From Arthrobacter sp. ISL-5 (GTDB lineage Bacteria; Actinomycetota; Actinomycetes; Actinomycetales; Micrococcaceae), in contig NZ_JAGGPM010000024.1 in the NCBI RefSeq assembly GCF_018613835.1, forward strand, positions 94,648 through 158,647: a stretch of 64,000 nt of DNA, given 5' to 3'. The translations under genes and the position numbers were made by a program. Within the stretch, counting starts at the first letter, position 1. Every line of letters starts with the position of its first letter. A model generated the notes under the pieces. That model was given only the letters and a program-made list of their open reading frames with translations, ran no database searches and had not been told where the DNA came from. Shown piece by piece: positions 35,412 through 45,015 of the stretch.

Positions 35412-36079
35412 ACAGGCCCCGGGGCAAGCCGCTTATCCCAAACGTAGCCCGCTAATGGCGCCGGGACCAATAGTAGGCATCGGACCCTGCAACCTCGGCA
35501 GGCCGGGCCGGCCCTGCACCGTGAAGTCGGCTCACGCATACACATGGAAAGTGCCGCGAGGGCGAGAAGAACAGCCCCCATCACGCCTGATCGTGGTGTT
35601 TTGAGGCTGAGGGCATCACCGTACGGACTCTAAAGGGTTGCCTGTTGGAGCAGCAGATCGTCCCCAGGACTCTGCACGGGAACTGGTCCGCGACAGGGGA
35701 CCGAAGATGGGCCAGGGACTGAACACGGGATGATGAACGGAGAGCCGTTGGGAGAGACTACCCGCGGGACAATCTACCTATTCGTCGCTGACGGCTTTGA
35801 ATGTGGTGTCTCCCTGCTGATCTGGCAGCCGTCGGCAGCGCCTTGCCTGGTCCGTATAGGCACCAGCCCTCGCCATCTCGCGTGTCCGTCGCCGACGATG
35901 GGGTCCCCGCAGCGAGCGAAGAAATTTCCCCTGTGCGCGGTTGGCATTAGACAGGAATTGCCGAATTTACGAATTTATCAACTTACTGTCCGGTAAGGGT
36001 TACGTTCGCGGATTGCAGCCGTTAAGGTCGATTGAGGCTTGGGTAAGGGCCCGGCTGGAAGCTACAAAGGACCAGCTCC
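35412..36079. other. Gene-free region between divergent genes
   Basis: About 670 bp with no supported gene. The last 150 bp before 36080 are AT-rich and contain CTTAC-TGTCCG-GTAAG (35982-35997), a possible operator or promoter element for the small gene at 36080. Confidence 0.4.
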
Positions 36080-36376
36080 ATGGCAAACACCGTGACATTT
36101 TCCGTTACAACTGTGCCCAAAAAAGGCGCGCAAGGCAGTTTCCGCGACACCGTCCTGAACCTTCGGACCGATGAACTCGAGGACTGTTTCTTGTCCGTGT
36201 TCCACGTCAGCGACTCCTACGCCCTGCTCAGCGGTGAAGCCCTCCCAGGCGCGCACACCGCCACCAACGCCGCGCTCCGCGCGTACCTGATCCGCCGGCT
36301 CACCGGAAACGACACCGGCATGGACTTCGATGTGAAGATCGATCAGGCCTCACAGTCCGCCCGCTCCTGTTCGTAA
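36080..36376 (+). CDS. Hypothetical small protein, possibly frameshifted
   Basis: A 98-aa frame starting MANTVTFSVTTVPKKGAQGS, with SFRDTVLNLRTDELEDCFLS and TATNAALRAYLIRRLTGNDT. It has no signal peptide or membrane segment and the family is not recognised. The last dozen codons look out of character. From about 36345 a different frame with strongly GC3-biased codons (RPLLFVTRRINGGVVSDDSA, then LVGEIVLPPIEADPEHS) continues to a stop at 36598-36600. One indel near 36350 would join them into a protein of about 170 aa. I cannot tell whether the short form is functional. Confidence 0.5.
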   Translation: MANTVTFSVTTVPKKGAQGSFRDTVLNLRTDELEDCFLSVFHVSDSYALLSGEALPGAHTATNAALRAYLIRRLTGNDTGMDFDVKIDQASQSARSCS

Positions 36377-36596
36377 CCCGAAGAATCAATGGCGGGGTAG
36401 TCAGCGATGACTCGGCCGGATATGGCGAACGCCGCGCCTTCCTGTACGACACAGAACGCGTCCAACCGGGCTTGGTCGGTGAAATCGTGCTCCCGCCCAT
36501 CGAGGCCGATCCGGAGCACAGTTTGTCCGCACGCCGTACTTCGCCGGTTTCCGCCGGCCCCGGAGCTCTCCCCCATGTGACAGCGCAGAACAAGGG

Positions 36597-36899
36597 TTAG
36601 GGGGCGGCTACCTTCTCGACGGCGACCGTCTCGATGATTCTGGTCGATGGCTCACCGACCAACGCAGGCGCCGTCACACCGGTTTTCCACGTGTCGTTCT
36701 GCAGCCGGGCCAGGAAGTCGACTGCGGCCTCCTGCGTATCAAAATCCATCTCCAGCATCACGTAGTCCTCCTGGTCGAGCGGACGCGAGATGCGGTATGA
36801 CAGCACCCCTGAAGCGGCGCGGTCCAGTGGGTCACTATCAAAAGCCCTCCTCCACATGCCGAAGTCCCGGACCTGGTGTTCGATCTGCAGGGTAATCAT
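36597..36899 (-). CDS. Small dimeric alpha-beta-barrel-like protein
   Basis: A 100-aa soluble protein. The start MITLQIEHQVRDFGMWRRAF with SDPLDRAASGVLSYRISRPL, and the middle DEEAxVDF-like pattern (DTQEAAVDFLARLQNDTWKT), match the ferredoxin-like dimeric barrel of ABM/NIPSNAP-type proteins. Such proteins include monooxygenases, cyclases and plain structural members, and no catalytic residue can be assigned. It is convergent with the frame ending at 36600. Confidence 0.6.
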   Translation of the reverse strand: MITLQIEHQVRDFGMWRRAFDSDPLDRAASGVLSYRISRPLDQEDYVMLEMDFDTQEAAVDFLARLQNDTWKTGVTAPALVGEPSTRIIETVAVEKVAAP

Positions 36900-37112
36900 T
36901 GGGGTGCTCCTGTCGACGGTTCTACACGCCCAACGTTAGGCCCGGAAGGCCGCATCAAGTAAGGCGACGGGCAGGAGTGGCATTCCGCAGCTACGGCGCA
37001 CCCGTACCGCCGAGGAAACCCTCCTGGCGAAAATGAACCGGCGAGTAGACCGGAATCCCCGATTGGAATGGGCACGAGCATCATTCGGCAAGTTGATTCC
37101 GAAGGTCCACTT

Positions 37113-37214
37113 AGAGGATCTTCCCACTGGCAGTGCGCCGCATCTCATGAACGAACACCACGGACTTGGGGATCTTGTAGCGGGCGAGCCGTCCGTCCAG
37201 GCGTCGCAGTCGTG
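37113..37214 (-). pseudogene. C-terminal remnant of an acyl-CoA synthetase (AMP-binding enzyme)
   Basis: The minus-strand frame reads RLDGRLARYKIPKSVVFVHE then MRRTASGKIL and stops at 37113-37115. This is the end of the AMP-binding C-terminal domain, where the Lys of SGKI is the adenylation catalytic lysine. Only 33 codons are left and an in-frame stop lies directly upstream, so the gene is long dead. Confidence 0.65.
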
Positions 37215-37349
37215 CCGGTTATCCTCGGCGGCGGAGTGCCCTTCTTTGGCAGGATCAGCCGATGGAAGACGCTAAAGCTCCTGGAGTGCCGCCCCTTTCC
37301 GTCCGGCATAGTGCTGCTGAGCTACGGGCTAAAACGGCCTCCTGCCTGA
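37200..37349 (+). pseudogene. C-terminal remnant of a DHFR/RibD-C-family protein
   Basis: The plus-strand frame reads GVAVVPVILGGGVPFFGRIS, LKLLECRPFPSGIVLLSYGL and stops at 37349. The GGGVPFFG and PSGIVLL motifs mark the final third of the DHFR-like family (compare the intact gene at 27953-28603). It overlaps the acyl-CoA synthetase remnant by 15 bp on the other strand. Confidence 0.65.
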
Positions 37350-37421
37350 ATTCCTTTACAGGGGACTTCCCCGCCGGCGGCGACGGTGTCCCGCCCGTCA
37401 GTTGTCAGTAAACTGGGACGC

Positions 37422-38903
37422 ATGACCGAGCAGGAACCGGCCCCGCCCAGGGCCGCTGCGGATGCGGCGGTCACCTCGGCGCCGGTCGAGGTCGGCGAGG
37501 CCCCGCGCCTCGCCGATCCCGACGCCGTCGACACGTCCTTGCGCAGTCCCGCACAGCGGTCCCGCACCTTCGCCGGGATCCTGGTGAATACCGCGCTGGC
37601 CAACATCACCACCAGCTACCTGTGGTTCGCCCTGACGTTCTGGGTGTACCTGGAAACGCGCAATGTGATCGCCACCGGGGTGATCGGAGGCGCCTACATG
37701 CTGTTGATCGCCCTTTCCAGCATCAGCTTCGGCACCTTTGTGGACCGCTACCGCAAGCTGGCCGTGATGCGCTTCGCCGCCGGCTTCACCCTGGTGATGT
37801 TCGTATTGTCCGGGGTCATGTTCCTGCTGACCCCCGCCGCCTGGCTCCTGGACCTGACACAGCCATGGTTCTGGGTCTTTACCCTGGTCATCCTGATCGG
37901 TGCGGTGGTGGAAAACATGCGCAACATTGCCCTCTCCACCACGGTCACCATCCTCATCGAGCCGGATCGGCGGGCTAACGCCAACGGGCTGGTGGGCATG
38001 GTGCAGGGACTGATGTTCATCGTCACCTCGCTACTCTCCGGCTTGTCGGTCGGGCTACTGGGCATGGGCTGGACGATCGTCGTCGCCCTGGCGCTCACGG
38101 CGCTGGCCTTCGCCCACCTGCTCATGCTGCGCATGCCCGAGGAGGTGCGCGCGGCCGCCACGGACGCACACGGCGGATTCGACCTGCGTGGCTCCCTCGC
38201 CGCCGTGCTGGCCATTTCAGGACTGTTCGCGCTGATCCTGTTCTCCACGTTCAACAACTTCATCGGTGGCGTCTACATGGCGTTGATGGACCCCTACGGC
38301 CTGGAGATGTTCCCCGTGGAGCTGTGGGGGACCTACTTCGCGTTCGGCGCCACCGGGTTCATCGTGGGTGGCGCTCTGATCGGCAAGCTCGGACTCGGGT
38401 CCAACCCGTTGCGCACCATGCTCATCGCGGTGATCCTGATGGGGGTCCTCGGTGCGGTCTTCACGCTGCGGGAATGGGCATGGCTGTACATCGCCGGGAT
38501 CTGGCTGTACCTGGTCCTGGTGCCTTTCGTGGAGGCCGCCGAGCAGACGATCATCCAGCAGGTGGTGCCCCTGCACCGGCAGGGCCGGGTGTTCGGATTC
38601 GCCATGGCGTTCGAGTCCGCGGCAGCGCCGATCACCGCGTTCCTCATCGCGCCGATCGCCCAGGTCTGGATCATCCCGTACGCACGGTCCGCTGAGGGCG
38701 CCGCCCAGCTCGCCCCGCTGCTGGGCGAGGGCACCTCCCGCGGCATCGCCTTGGTGTTCCTGATGGCCGGGATCATCATGATCGCGGCCGCGCTCCTGGC
38801 CTTCCTGACCCCGGTCTACCGCCGGGTCTCGGCGTCGTACGCGGGGGCGGCTGCAGAGGCGCCGGGTACGGCGACACCGTCCGCTCGTCCTCTGGATAAG
38901 TAA
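37422..38903 (+). CDS. MFS transporter
   Basis: A major facilitator of 493 aa with an unusually long, Pro/Ala-rich cytoplasmic N-terminus (about 60 residues) before the first helix. The loop 2-3 motif is present as SFGTFVDRYRKLAVMRFAAG; 12 helices can be counted. Late motifs include VVPLHRQGRVFGFAMAFESA, which is common in MFS_3-like exporters. I chose the ATG at 37422, since the residues encoded before it would only extend the disordered tail. The substrate is unknown. It is not in an operon. Confidence 0.87.
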   Translation: MTEQEPAPPRAAADAAVTSAPVEVGEAPRLADPDAVDTSLRSPAQRSRTFAGILVNTALANITTSYLWFALTFWVYLETRNVIATGVIGGAYMLLIALSSISFGTFVDRYRKLAVMRFAAGFTLVMFVLSGVMFLLTPAAWLLDLTQPWFWVFTLVILIGAVVENMRNIALSTTVTILIEPDRRANANGLVGMVQGLMFIVTSLLSGLSVGLLGMGWTIVVALALTALAFAHLLMLRMPEEVRAAATDAHGGFDLRGSLAAVLAISGLFALILFSTFNNFIGGVYMALMDPYGLEMFPVELWGTYFAFGATGFIVGGALIGKLGLGSNPLRTMLIAVILMGVLGAVFTLREWAWLYIAGIWLYLVLVPFVEAAEQTIIQQVVPLHRQGRVFGFAMAFESAAAPITAFLIAPIAQVWIIPYARSAEGAAQLAPLLGEGTSRGIALVFLMAGIIMIAAALLAFLTPVYRRVSASYAGAAAEAPGTATPSARPLDK

Positions 38904-38961
38904 GCAGGGGTTGAAGAGCGGGCCAACGTACGCGGCGGTGGCCGCCGCCGGATCGGTGGCT

Positions 38962-40146
38962 CTATGGCGAGGCTGGGGGCTTCCTCGGCCACTTTATCGA
39001 CGCGGCACACAACACTGCTGAGGACATCCAAAGAGCGCCGCCTGGTCCGGTTGGTGGGGCAAGCAATCCTGCACCGACCGGCAGGGCGACTTGTCCGAGC
39101 CGGTTGCCCAGCAGTCTCAGCGCCAGTGCCGCCCCTCGCGCGTCCGGAGGAACCGCCTGGGTGATGAGTGTCATCGAGATCGGCTGTCCCAGTCCCAGGA
39201 AGAACCCCACGATGGCCAAGAGGACCGCCGCCAGCACGGGATTGCCGAACACCCACGGCAGGATGGCCAAGGTGATACCCGCCTCCGCGAGGCTGGCGGT
39301 GATGAGCCCGGTTCTGCTCCATCGGGACAGCATGACGGGGAGGAGCAAACGGGACGTAATCGAGGCGGCCGCCCGGATGGCCAGAAGGACGCCGATTCCG
39401 ATTGGGACGATCCCGTTTTCCTCTCCAAGCAACGGGAGGAACGCAACAATAATGTCGGTCGTGGCCAGCAATGCAAGGCTGGCGAGCATGTTGGACTTTA
39501 CCGTGGGGATGCCAAGAAGGTGGGCCACGGACTTCGATGTGGATGACTTCGCCGGCGCCGCCGCTGAGGTCTCCCGGGCGCTTGCGCCTTCCTTCGCCGA
39601 TGCCCCCAGAGCCACCGGAATGGCTAGCACCGACACTGCACCGGCGAGTATCAATGCCGCATTGGCGTCCAAGAGCCGGGCGGTGGCGGGCACGTTTCCT
39701 GCCGATCCCATTGCCAGGCCTGCAACGAGTGGGCCAACGAGCTGGCCCAGGGAGAATGCCGCGGTGAACCAGCCGAAGGCTGTATCCATGCGGCTAAGCG
39801 GGACAAATCTGGCGATGGCTGACTGTCCAGCAATCGTGAAGCACAAGTGTCCGATACCCAGCACTGCGCTGGCGACACCGACGAGCAGCAGGGATGGGGC
39901 CGCAGATAGCAGGAGCGGACCGGCTGCGAGTAGGAGCGTCCCTACCAGGGTGATGCCCTTCATCGATGTTCTGTGGTCGGACATTCGCCCGAGCCACAGG
40001 GCGATCGCCACCGGAAGGAGGGCGAAGGAGGCAGAGGCCAGGCCAACTGCAACCGAGTCGCCGCCGAGGGCCAACACCTTATAGGAGATGAGCGGCCGTG
40101 CCAGATTGAGACCGATCTGGCAAAGCACCGCCGATGCGGTGACCAT
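38962..40146 (-). CDS. MFS transporter
   Basis: A 394-aa transporter with 12 predicted helices. The first helix begins directly at the N-terminus (MVTASAVLCQIGLNLARPLI) and motif A reads LWLGRMSDHRTSMKGITLVG. A long Ser/Ala-rich cytoplasmic loop (SAKEGASARETSAAAPAKSS) separates the two halves. The ATG at 40144-40146 has GGAG six bases upstream, but the N-terminus is short, so upstream codons may have been lost. The substrate is unknown. It lies between an unrelated transporter and the GH15 gene. Confidence 0.82.
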   Translation of the reverse strand: MVTASAVLCQIGLNLARPLISYKVLALGGDSVAVGLASASFALLPVAIALWLGRMSDHRTSMKGITLVGTLLLAAGPLLLSAAPSLLLVGVASAVLGIGHLCFTIAGQSAIARFVPLSRMDTAFGWFTAAFSLGQLVGPLVAGLAMGSAGNVPATARLLDANAALILAGAVSVLAIPVALGASAKEGASARETSAAAPAKSSTSKSVAHLLGIPTVKSNMLASLALLATTDIIVAFLPLLGEENGIVPIGIGVLLAIRAAASITSRLLLPVMLSRWSRTGLITASLAEAGITLAILPWVFGNPVLAAVLLAIVGFFLGLGQPISMTLITQAVPPDARGAALALRLLGNRLGQVALPVGAGLLAPPTGPGGALWMSSAVLCAASIKWPRKPPASP

Positions 40147-40255
40147 CCGGCTCCGGCAGTGTCAGCCCGGAGATTTATCCCTGCTTGCCTGGAACGGCCG
40201 CTGGACGGTCCGGAACGGTTCGTGTTTGCTGGCCCGATGATTGGGTGCCTGCGCG

Positions 40256-42076
40256 TCACACTCCAGTCCTAACGGCCAGGCTGAGACGGTCAACGCCGTG
40301 CATGGCGTCCGCCGCTCTCACGAGGGCCAGATGCGAGAATGCCTGTGGAAAGTTGCCGGCCATCCGTTGTTCCCTCACCGCGTACTCTTCACTTAGCAGG
40401 CCAAGCTCGTTGGAGAACCCCACTAACTTGTCCATGAGGATCGTAGCGTCGGCCTCGCGGCCTGTGCGCGCATACTGTTCCACGAGCCAAAACGAGCACG
40501 CAAGGAAAGGGTGCTCTCCGGGATCCAGCCCGTCGACCCCGCTCTCCGTACGGTAGCGCAGTAACAGGCCGCCGTCGGTGAGGAGTTCCTTCTCCAGCCG
40601 AGCGACGGTTCCCAGCATGTGCTTATCGTCGTAGGCAAGGAAACCGACCTGGGGCATCACCAGTAAGGCCGCATCGGTTTGCCCTCCGCCGTAAGTCTGC
40701 GTGAAGGAGTTCAGGTCCGGGTCAAATCCCTCATGCATGATCTCCATCCGCAGTCGCTCTCGGAGATCTTCCCAATGATCAGCGGCACCGGTCATTCCGT
40801 GGTCCCGTATAGCCCGGATGCCACTATCGAAGGCGGCCCACATCATCACCCGGGAATGTGTGAAGTACTGGGCATTGCCGCGCATCTCCCACAATCCGAA
40901 GTCGCGGTCCTCAATGTGTTTCTCGACAAAACCCAACAGTAGGCGCTGCAGGGCCCAGGAGAAGTGGTCTTCCTTGCCTCCGGCCAGGCGCAGCCGCTCC
41001 AATGCCACCATGACCTCACCGACTACGTCGGCCTGGAATTGAGCGACGGCGGCGTTTCCAATGCGCACAGGCTTGGAATCCCGGTATCCGGGCAGATGGG
41101 CAAGCTCCCTCTCAGGTAGATCCCGTTCTCCGCCCACGCCGTACATGATCTGCAGACTCTCCGGATCGCCGGCGAGAGCCCGAAGCAGCCAGTTGCGCCA
41201 TTGAAGGGCCTCGGCCTCATAGCCATGGGTCAGCATGGATTCGAGTGTCAAGGCAGCATCGCGTAGCCAGCAGTAACGGTAGTCCCAGTTCCGCGGTCCG
41301 CCGAAGTCCTCTGGCAGGGATGTTGTCGGCGCCGCGACGATGCCGCCCGTCTCATAGTCCGTGAGGGCTCGCAGCACTAACAATGAACGCTGAACGGCCT
41401 TCCCATATGCCCCCTCCTGGCGACAATGACTGCCCCACCGCGTCCAGTAATGAACGGTTTGTTCTAGTGCGTCATCGATATCAAGGGCCGTCGGAACCTC
41501 GCGGTGAGATGGGAACCAGGACAGTTCGAAGTCGACAGTTTCGCCTTTTGAAACGTCGAAGTTTCCCTCATGCCCGTGTGCATAGGCGTGGGGAAGGTGC
41601 GGTCCCCTCAGGGCGATCGCATCCGGACCCGCCATGGCCAACAGGACCGTTCCCTCAGGATCTGCATGGTCTCGTACACGGCTCACCCAGGGCACAACGG
41701 CGCCATAGCCGGGTCTGATAATGAGCTGCTGGTGCATCTCGATGGTTCCGTCCAGCCCCGTGATTCGACGCAAGAGCGATGACCCCCCGAACCCCACCGG
41801 CATGAAGTCTGTCACCAAGACCCGTCCCGAGACTGTTTCCCAGGTGGTTTGCAGCACAAACGTCGAATCTACGTAGTGCCGATCAACAACGGCAGCGCCG
41901 GGATGGGCTGGAGCCAATAGCCACCGACCGTGATCGCCTGTTCCTATGAGGGCACTAAATAACGACGGGGAGTCGAAACGGGGGAAACAAAGCCAGTCCA
42001 CGCTGCCCGTGCGGGAGACGAGAGGCCCGGTTTGTAGATCCGAAAGCAACGCATAATCCTCTATGGCAGCAGCCAT
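40256..42076 (-). CDS. Glycoside hydrolase family 15 protein (glucoamylase/trehalase-type)
   Basis: A cytosolic alpha-glucosidase-fold enzyme of 606 aa. The N-terminal beta-sandwich opens with IEDYALLSDLQTGPLVSRTG and SVDWLCFPRFDSPSLFSALI, the standard start of actinobacterial GH15 proteins. The (alpha/alpha)6 domain holds GGPRNWDYRYCWLRDAALTL and ALQWRNWLLRALAGDPESLQ, containing the conserved WDYRYxWLRD. A later catalytic-acid region lies around PGYRDSKPVRIGNAA. Family members act on trehalose, glucans or glycogen. Trehalose is a common target in this order, but the activity cannot be fixed from sequence. The ATG at 42074-42076 is preferred to a TTG 18 bp upstream. Confidence 0.9.
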   Translation of the reverse strand: MAAAIEDYALLSDLQTGPLVSRTGSVDWLCFPRFDSPSLFSALIGTGDHGRWLLAPAHPGAAVVDRHYVDSTFVLQTTWETVSGRVLVTDFMPVGFGGSSLLRRITGLDGTIEMHQQLIIRPGYGAVVPWVSRVRDHADPEGTVLLAMAGPDAIALRGPHLPHAYAHGHEGNFDVSKGETVDFELSWFPSHREVPTALDIDDALEQTVHYWTRWGSHCRQEGAYGKAVQRSLLVLRALTDYETGGIVAAPTTSLPEDFGGPRNWDYRYCWLRDAALTLESMLTHGYEAEALQWRNWLLRALAGDPESLQIMYGVGGERDLPERELAHLPGYRDSKPVRIGNAAVAQFQADVVGEVMVALERLRLAGGKEDHFSWALQRLLLGFVEKHIEDRDFGLWEMRGNAQYFTHSRVMMWAAFDSGIRAIRDHGMTGAADHWEDLRERLRMEIMHEGFDPDLNSFTQTYGGGQTDAALLVMPQVGFLAYDDKHMLGTVARLEKELLTDGGLLLRYRTESGVDGLDPGEHPFLACSFWLVEQYARTGREADATILMDKLVGFSNELGLLSEEYAVREQRMAGNFPQAFSHLALVRAADAMHGVDRLSLAVRTGV

Positions 42077-42216
42077 AGCTTCACTCAACCACAACAGATT
42101 CAGATGGCGTTAGGGCTGGAGAAAGGAAAATTCTCCAGCCTAAGCCCAAAGGTGTGAAGGTAGGAACTGGCCACACACGCCACGCGGACGCCATAGTCTC
42201 AGGAGTTCTTGCACGC

Positions 42217-44385
42217 CTACGCTTGGCCCTGAGTGGCGGGCGGGACGCGCAGGCTGCCGTACCTCTCCATTCGGTGCCACCGCAGGTGCACGCCGGCCAA
42301 GGCGGTGACCACCGACTGGATGACCACGAGATACATGAGCTGCCGATACACGAACTGCTGAAGTGGAAGCGTCCACAGCGGGCGAAGCGGCTCATTGTCG
42401 AGCCGGAACGCGTAGGCGGCCATGAGGAATTGAACGACAAGGAAGGCGAGCCAGAGTGCCACGATCCGGAATGGATCGAGGAAGATCAGGCCGTAGACAG
42501 CAAAGACATCGACAACGGGCGCGAACAAGGGAAGCAGTACCTGGAGGACGAGCAGGTAGCCGAGCCCACGGCGGCCAAGCTTGCCGGCCGGTCCTCCCTG
42601 CACCACGGCGCCGCGGTGCTTCCACATGGCCTGCAACGTGCCGTAGCACCAGCGGTACCGCTGGCGCCACAAGGCACCGAGGCTCGCGGGTGCCTCCGTC
42701 CACGCCCTCGCGTCGTCCTGGTACACGACGCGCCAGCCGTCGCGGCACAGTGACATGGTCAGGTCCGTGTCCTCTGCGAGCGTGTCGTCGCTGACTCCGC
42801 CGACCCGGAGAAGGGCATCGCGGCGGAAGGCACCAATAGCCCCGGGGACGGTCGGCATGCACTCCGCGACGTCGAACAGTCTGCGGTCCAGATTGAAGCC
42901 AACGACGTACTCGATGTGCTGCCAGGCGCCGAGGATGCCTCCCCGGTTGGCGACCTTGGTGTTCCCCGAAATCGCACCTACCTGTGGGTCGGCGAATGGC
43001 TGAACGAGGGCATGAACCGTGTCCGGTTCGAAGACAGTGTCGCCGTCGACCATCACCACAAGATCGTAGCTGGCAACGCCAAGCCCGGCGTTCAGGGCCG
43101 ACGGTTTGCCACCGTTCTCCTTCCGGATCACCGTGACGCCCGGAAGGCCAAGCGCTTCCACGATGTCTGCAGTTCCGTCGGTCGACCCGTCGTCGACCAC
43201 GATGATCTCAACTGGATGGGTCGAGGCGACGATGGATCGGACCGCGGCTTCGATGCCGGCCGACTCGTTGTACGCCGGGACGATCACGCTGACCGGCTCC
43301 GTGATCTCGGGCTGGACTGGCACGTCCACCCGGCGTCGACCGCGGCCGGCCGCCCGGACGCGGCGTGCGGCGCGGCTATGGCGCGCCGCGAAACTGACCA
43401 CGAGGACGGCCCGGATGAGCGTCACGATGCCGGCCGCAACGAGCGCCCAGGAGATGCACGTGACGACGAAGCCGCTGAGCCGGATGCCCCACACGAACGC
43501 CGTTCCGCTGATCTGTTCCACGCTGGACGTCTGCCGCGTGCTGTCAATCCCGACGGCGTCGCCGACGGTGGTCACGCGATAGCCCTGGCCAGCGAATCGC
43601 GACAGGGCGGAGTCGAGAGCGGCGACTGTCTGTTGCCTGTCGCCGCCGCCGTCGTGCATCAGGAGCACCTGCCCCTGCCGGCCGGACGGAAGGAGATTCC
43701 GCTCGATCGTCCCGACGCCTGGCCGTCGCCAGTCCTCGCTGTCGGTGGTGCTGAGCACAGTGAGGTAGCCGTCGTCCGCCGACGCTTGCATCGCGGACCA
43801 GGTGCCGTCGGTGACCGCACCGTTCTCAGAGCTGTACGGCGGACGCAGCAGGGAGGCCGCACGCCCCGTGATGCCGACGATCGCGTTCTGGGCACCTTGG
43901 ACCTCGAGCTGTTGTCGCCACGTCGGCGCGGTACCGAGGTCGGCATGGGTGAGTGTGTGCACGCCGATCTCGTGGCCTTCCGCGATGATGCGGCGCACGA
44001 GGTCGGGGTTGTCGATCGCCGCCGAGCCGACCACGAAGAACGTCGCGTGAACGTGATGCTTCCGGAGGACCTCGAGAATTTGAGGCGTCCAGACCGGGTC
44101 CGGTCCGTCGTCAAACGTCAGTGCCACAGTGCGATCCGGTGGACGCACGGTACGGACCGTCCCGCCGCGGGAGTCGACGACGGGGCCACCCTGAGAGACG
44201 GCATTCGGGACAGTATTGGCGGTCGCACTCGCGGGCACGGAGTCGTCGCCGATCCCAGCGAGGTGATGCATGTACCCCTGCACGACGAGCGCGACACCCA
44301 GCGCAAACACGACGGTCAGAAGGATGAACCAGTGTGCCCTGACACTGGCCGGAGCAGAACCCTTGCTCAGGCGGCCTGCACTCAC
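42217..44385 (-). CDS. Fusion of polysaccharide deacetylase and family 2 glycosyltransferase
   Basis: A 722-aa membrane protein joining two activities usually on separate genes. After one N-terminal helix (WFILLTVVFALGVALVVQGY), residues 85-270 form a NodB deacetylase with the metal site TFDDGPDP, the second and third ligands in HTLTHADL, and the late LLMHDGGGDR. A middle membrane helix follows, then a GT2 domain (residues about 370-560) with SVIVPAYNES, DDGSTDGT, MVDGDTVF, EDTDLTM and the QRYRW motif, typical of processive beta-glycan synthases. Four or more C-terminal helices complete it. It probably makes or remodels an N-acetylated surface polysaccharide. It is the last gene in a two-gene operon. 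Confidence 0.9.
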   Translation of the reverse strand: MSAGRLSKGSAPASVRAHWFILLTVVFALGVALVVQGYMHHLAGIGDDSVPASATANTVPNAVSQGGPVVDSRGGTVRTVRPPDRTVALTFDDGPDPVWTPQILEVLRKHHVHATFFVVGSAAIDNPDLVRRIIAEGHEIGVHTLTHADLGTAPTWRQQLEVQGAQNAIVGITGRAASLLRPPYSSENGAVTDGTWSAMQASADDGYLTVLSTTDSEDWRRPGVGTIERNLLPSGRQGQVLLMHDGGGDRQQTVAALDSALSRFAGQGYRVTTVGDAVGIDSTRQTSSVEQISGTAFVWGIRLSGFVVTCISWALVAAGIVTLIRAVLVVSFAARHSRAARRVRAAGRGRRRVDVPVQPEITEPVSVIVPAYNESAGIEAAVRSIVASTHPVEIIVVDDGSTDGTADIVEALGLPGVTVIRKENGGKPSALNAGLGVASYDLVVMVDGDTVFEPDTVHALVQPFADPQVGAISGNTKVANRGGILGAWQHIEYVVGFNLDRRLFDVAECMPTVPGAIGAFRRDALLRVGGVSDDTLAEDTDLTMSLCRDGWRVVYQDDARAWTEAPASLGALWRQRYRWCYGTLQAMWKHRGAVVQGGPAGKLGRRGLGYLLVLQVLLPLFAPVVDVFAVYGLIFLDPFRIVALWLAFLVVQFLMAAYAFRLDNEPLRPLWTLPLQQFVYRQLMYLVVIQSVVTALAGVHLRWHRMERYGSLRVPPATQGQA

Positions 44386-44879
44386 GGGTGGGTCGGCGCG
44401 GACGGTCGCGTCGTCTGGCCGGGAGCCGTCGCGCTCTTGCCCTGGCTCGCCGGTTCCGTGCTGGGCGCAGGCGAGGATCCGGAGGTGGAGGGGGCCGCAC
44501 GTTGCATGCCCTTGCCATTGGTTGGTGGTGCTACCGGAACGGCCGAAGTCGCTGTCACCGGAGCCTGGACAGCGGCCGGCGCTGCAGGCTCCGCCGGTTC
44601 AGCTTCGCGTTCATGGAGCCCAGCCGCATTGGTAGCCGGCGCCGACGGGGATGACGGAAGAGCCGCCGGGGCGGGAGGCAGAGGTAAGTACGGCGCCGCG
44701 ATGTTGGGGCCGCCGATGAACGCAACCAGCAGCAGGACGACATACCCTGCCACGAGCCCGAGGGCCCCGAGGCCGATGAACTTGACCCGTCGCAGGCGCC
44801 GACCTGACGCGTCGACAAAGACCGGCCCACGCGGTGACGCGGACCGCGGCTGACCGGATGTTTCGTCAAAAGCTGCCAT
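44382..44879 (-). CDS. Membrane-anchored Pro/Ala-rich hypothetical protein
   Basis: A 165-aa protein with a cytoplasmic segment of about 32 residues (GPVFVDASGRRLRRVKFIGL), one transmembrane helix, and an extracytoplasmic tail rich in Pro, Ala, Ser and Thr with no globular signature. The start of the next gene overlaps its stop (GTGA), so it is coupled to the deacetylase-glycosyltransferase fusion. A single helix plus a low-complexity wall-spanning tail suggests an anchoring or scaffolding role in polysaccharide export (inference). I do not recognise a named family. Confidence 0.75.
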   Translation of the reverse strand: MAAFDETSGQPRSASPRGPVFVDASGRRLRRVKFIGLGALGLVAGYVVLLLVAFIGGPNIAAPYLPLPPAPAALPSSPSAPATNAAGLHEREAEPAEPAAPAAVQAPVTATSAVPVAPPTNGKGMQRAAPSTSGSSPAPSTEPASQGKSATAPGQTTRPSAPTHP

Positions 44880-45015
44880 CGAGCCTCAATCGTAGAGTAT
44901 TCGCATTCTGTGTCCCAAAAGGAGCGCCCCAGCCGGGACGGTAGGACGGGTTCTGGTGACCTTCGGTGCGACCCGGTTTGGGTGGGCGGGGGTGGGTCGT
45001 GAAAGCATACGGATC

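Noticed and set aside
42916..44853. Plus-strand open frame of 645 codons.
   Set aside because: It lies antisense to the deacetylase-glycosyltransferase gene, whose motifs are intact; the plus frame is rich in Arg, Asp and His, typical of a high-GC shadow frame.
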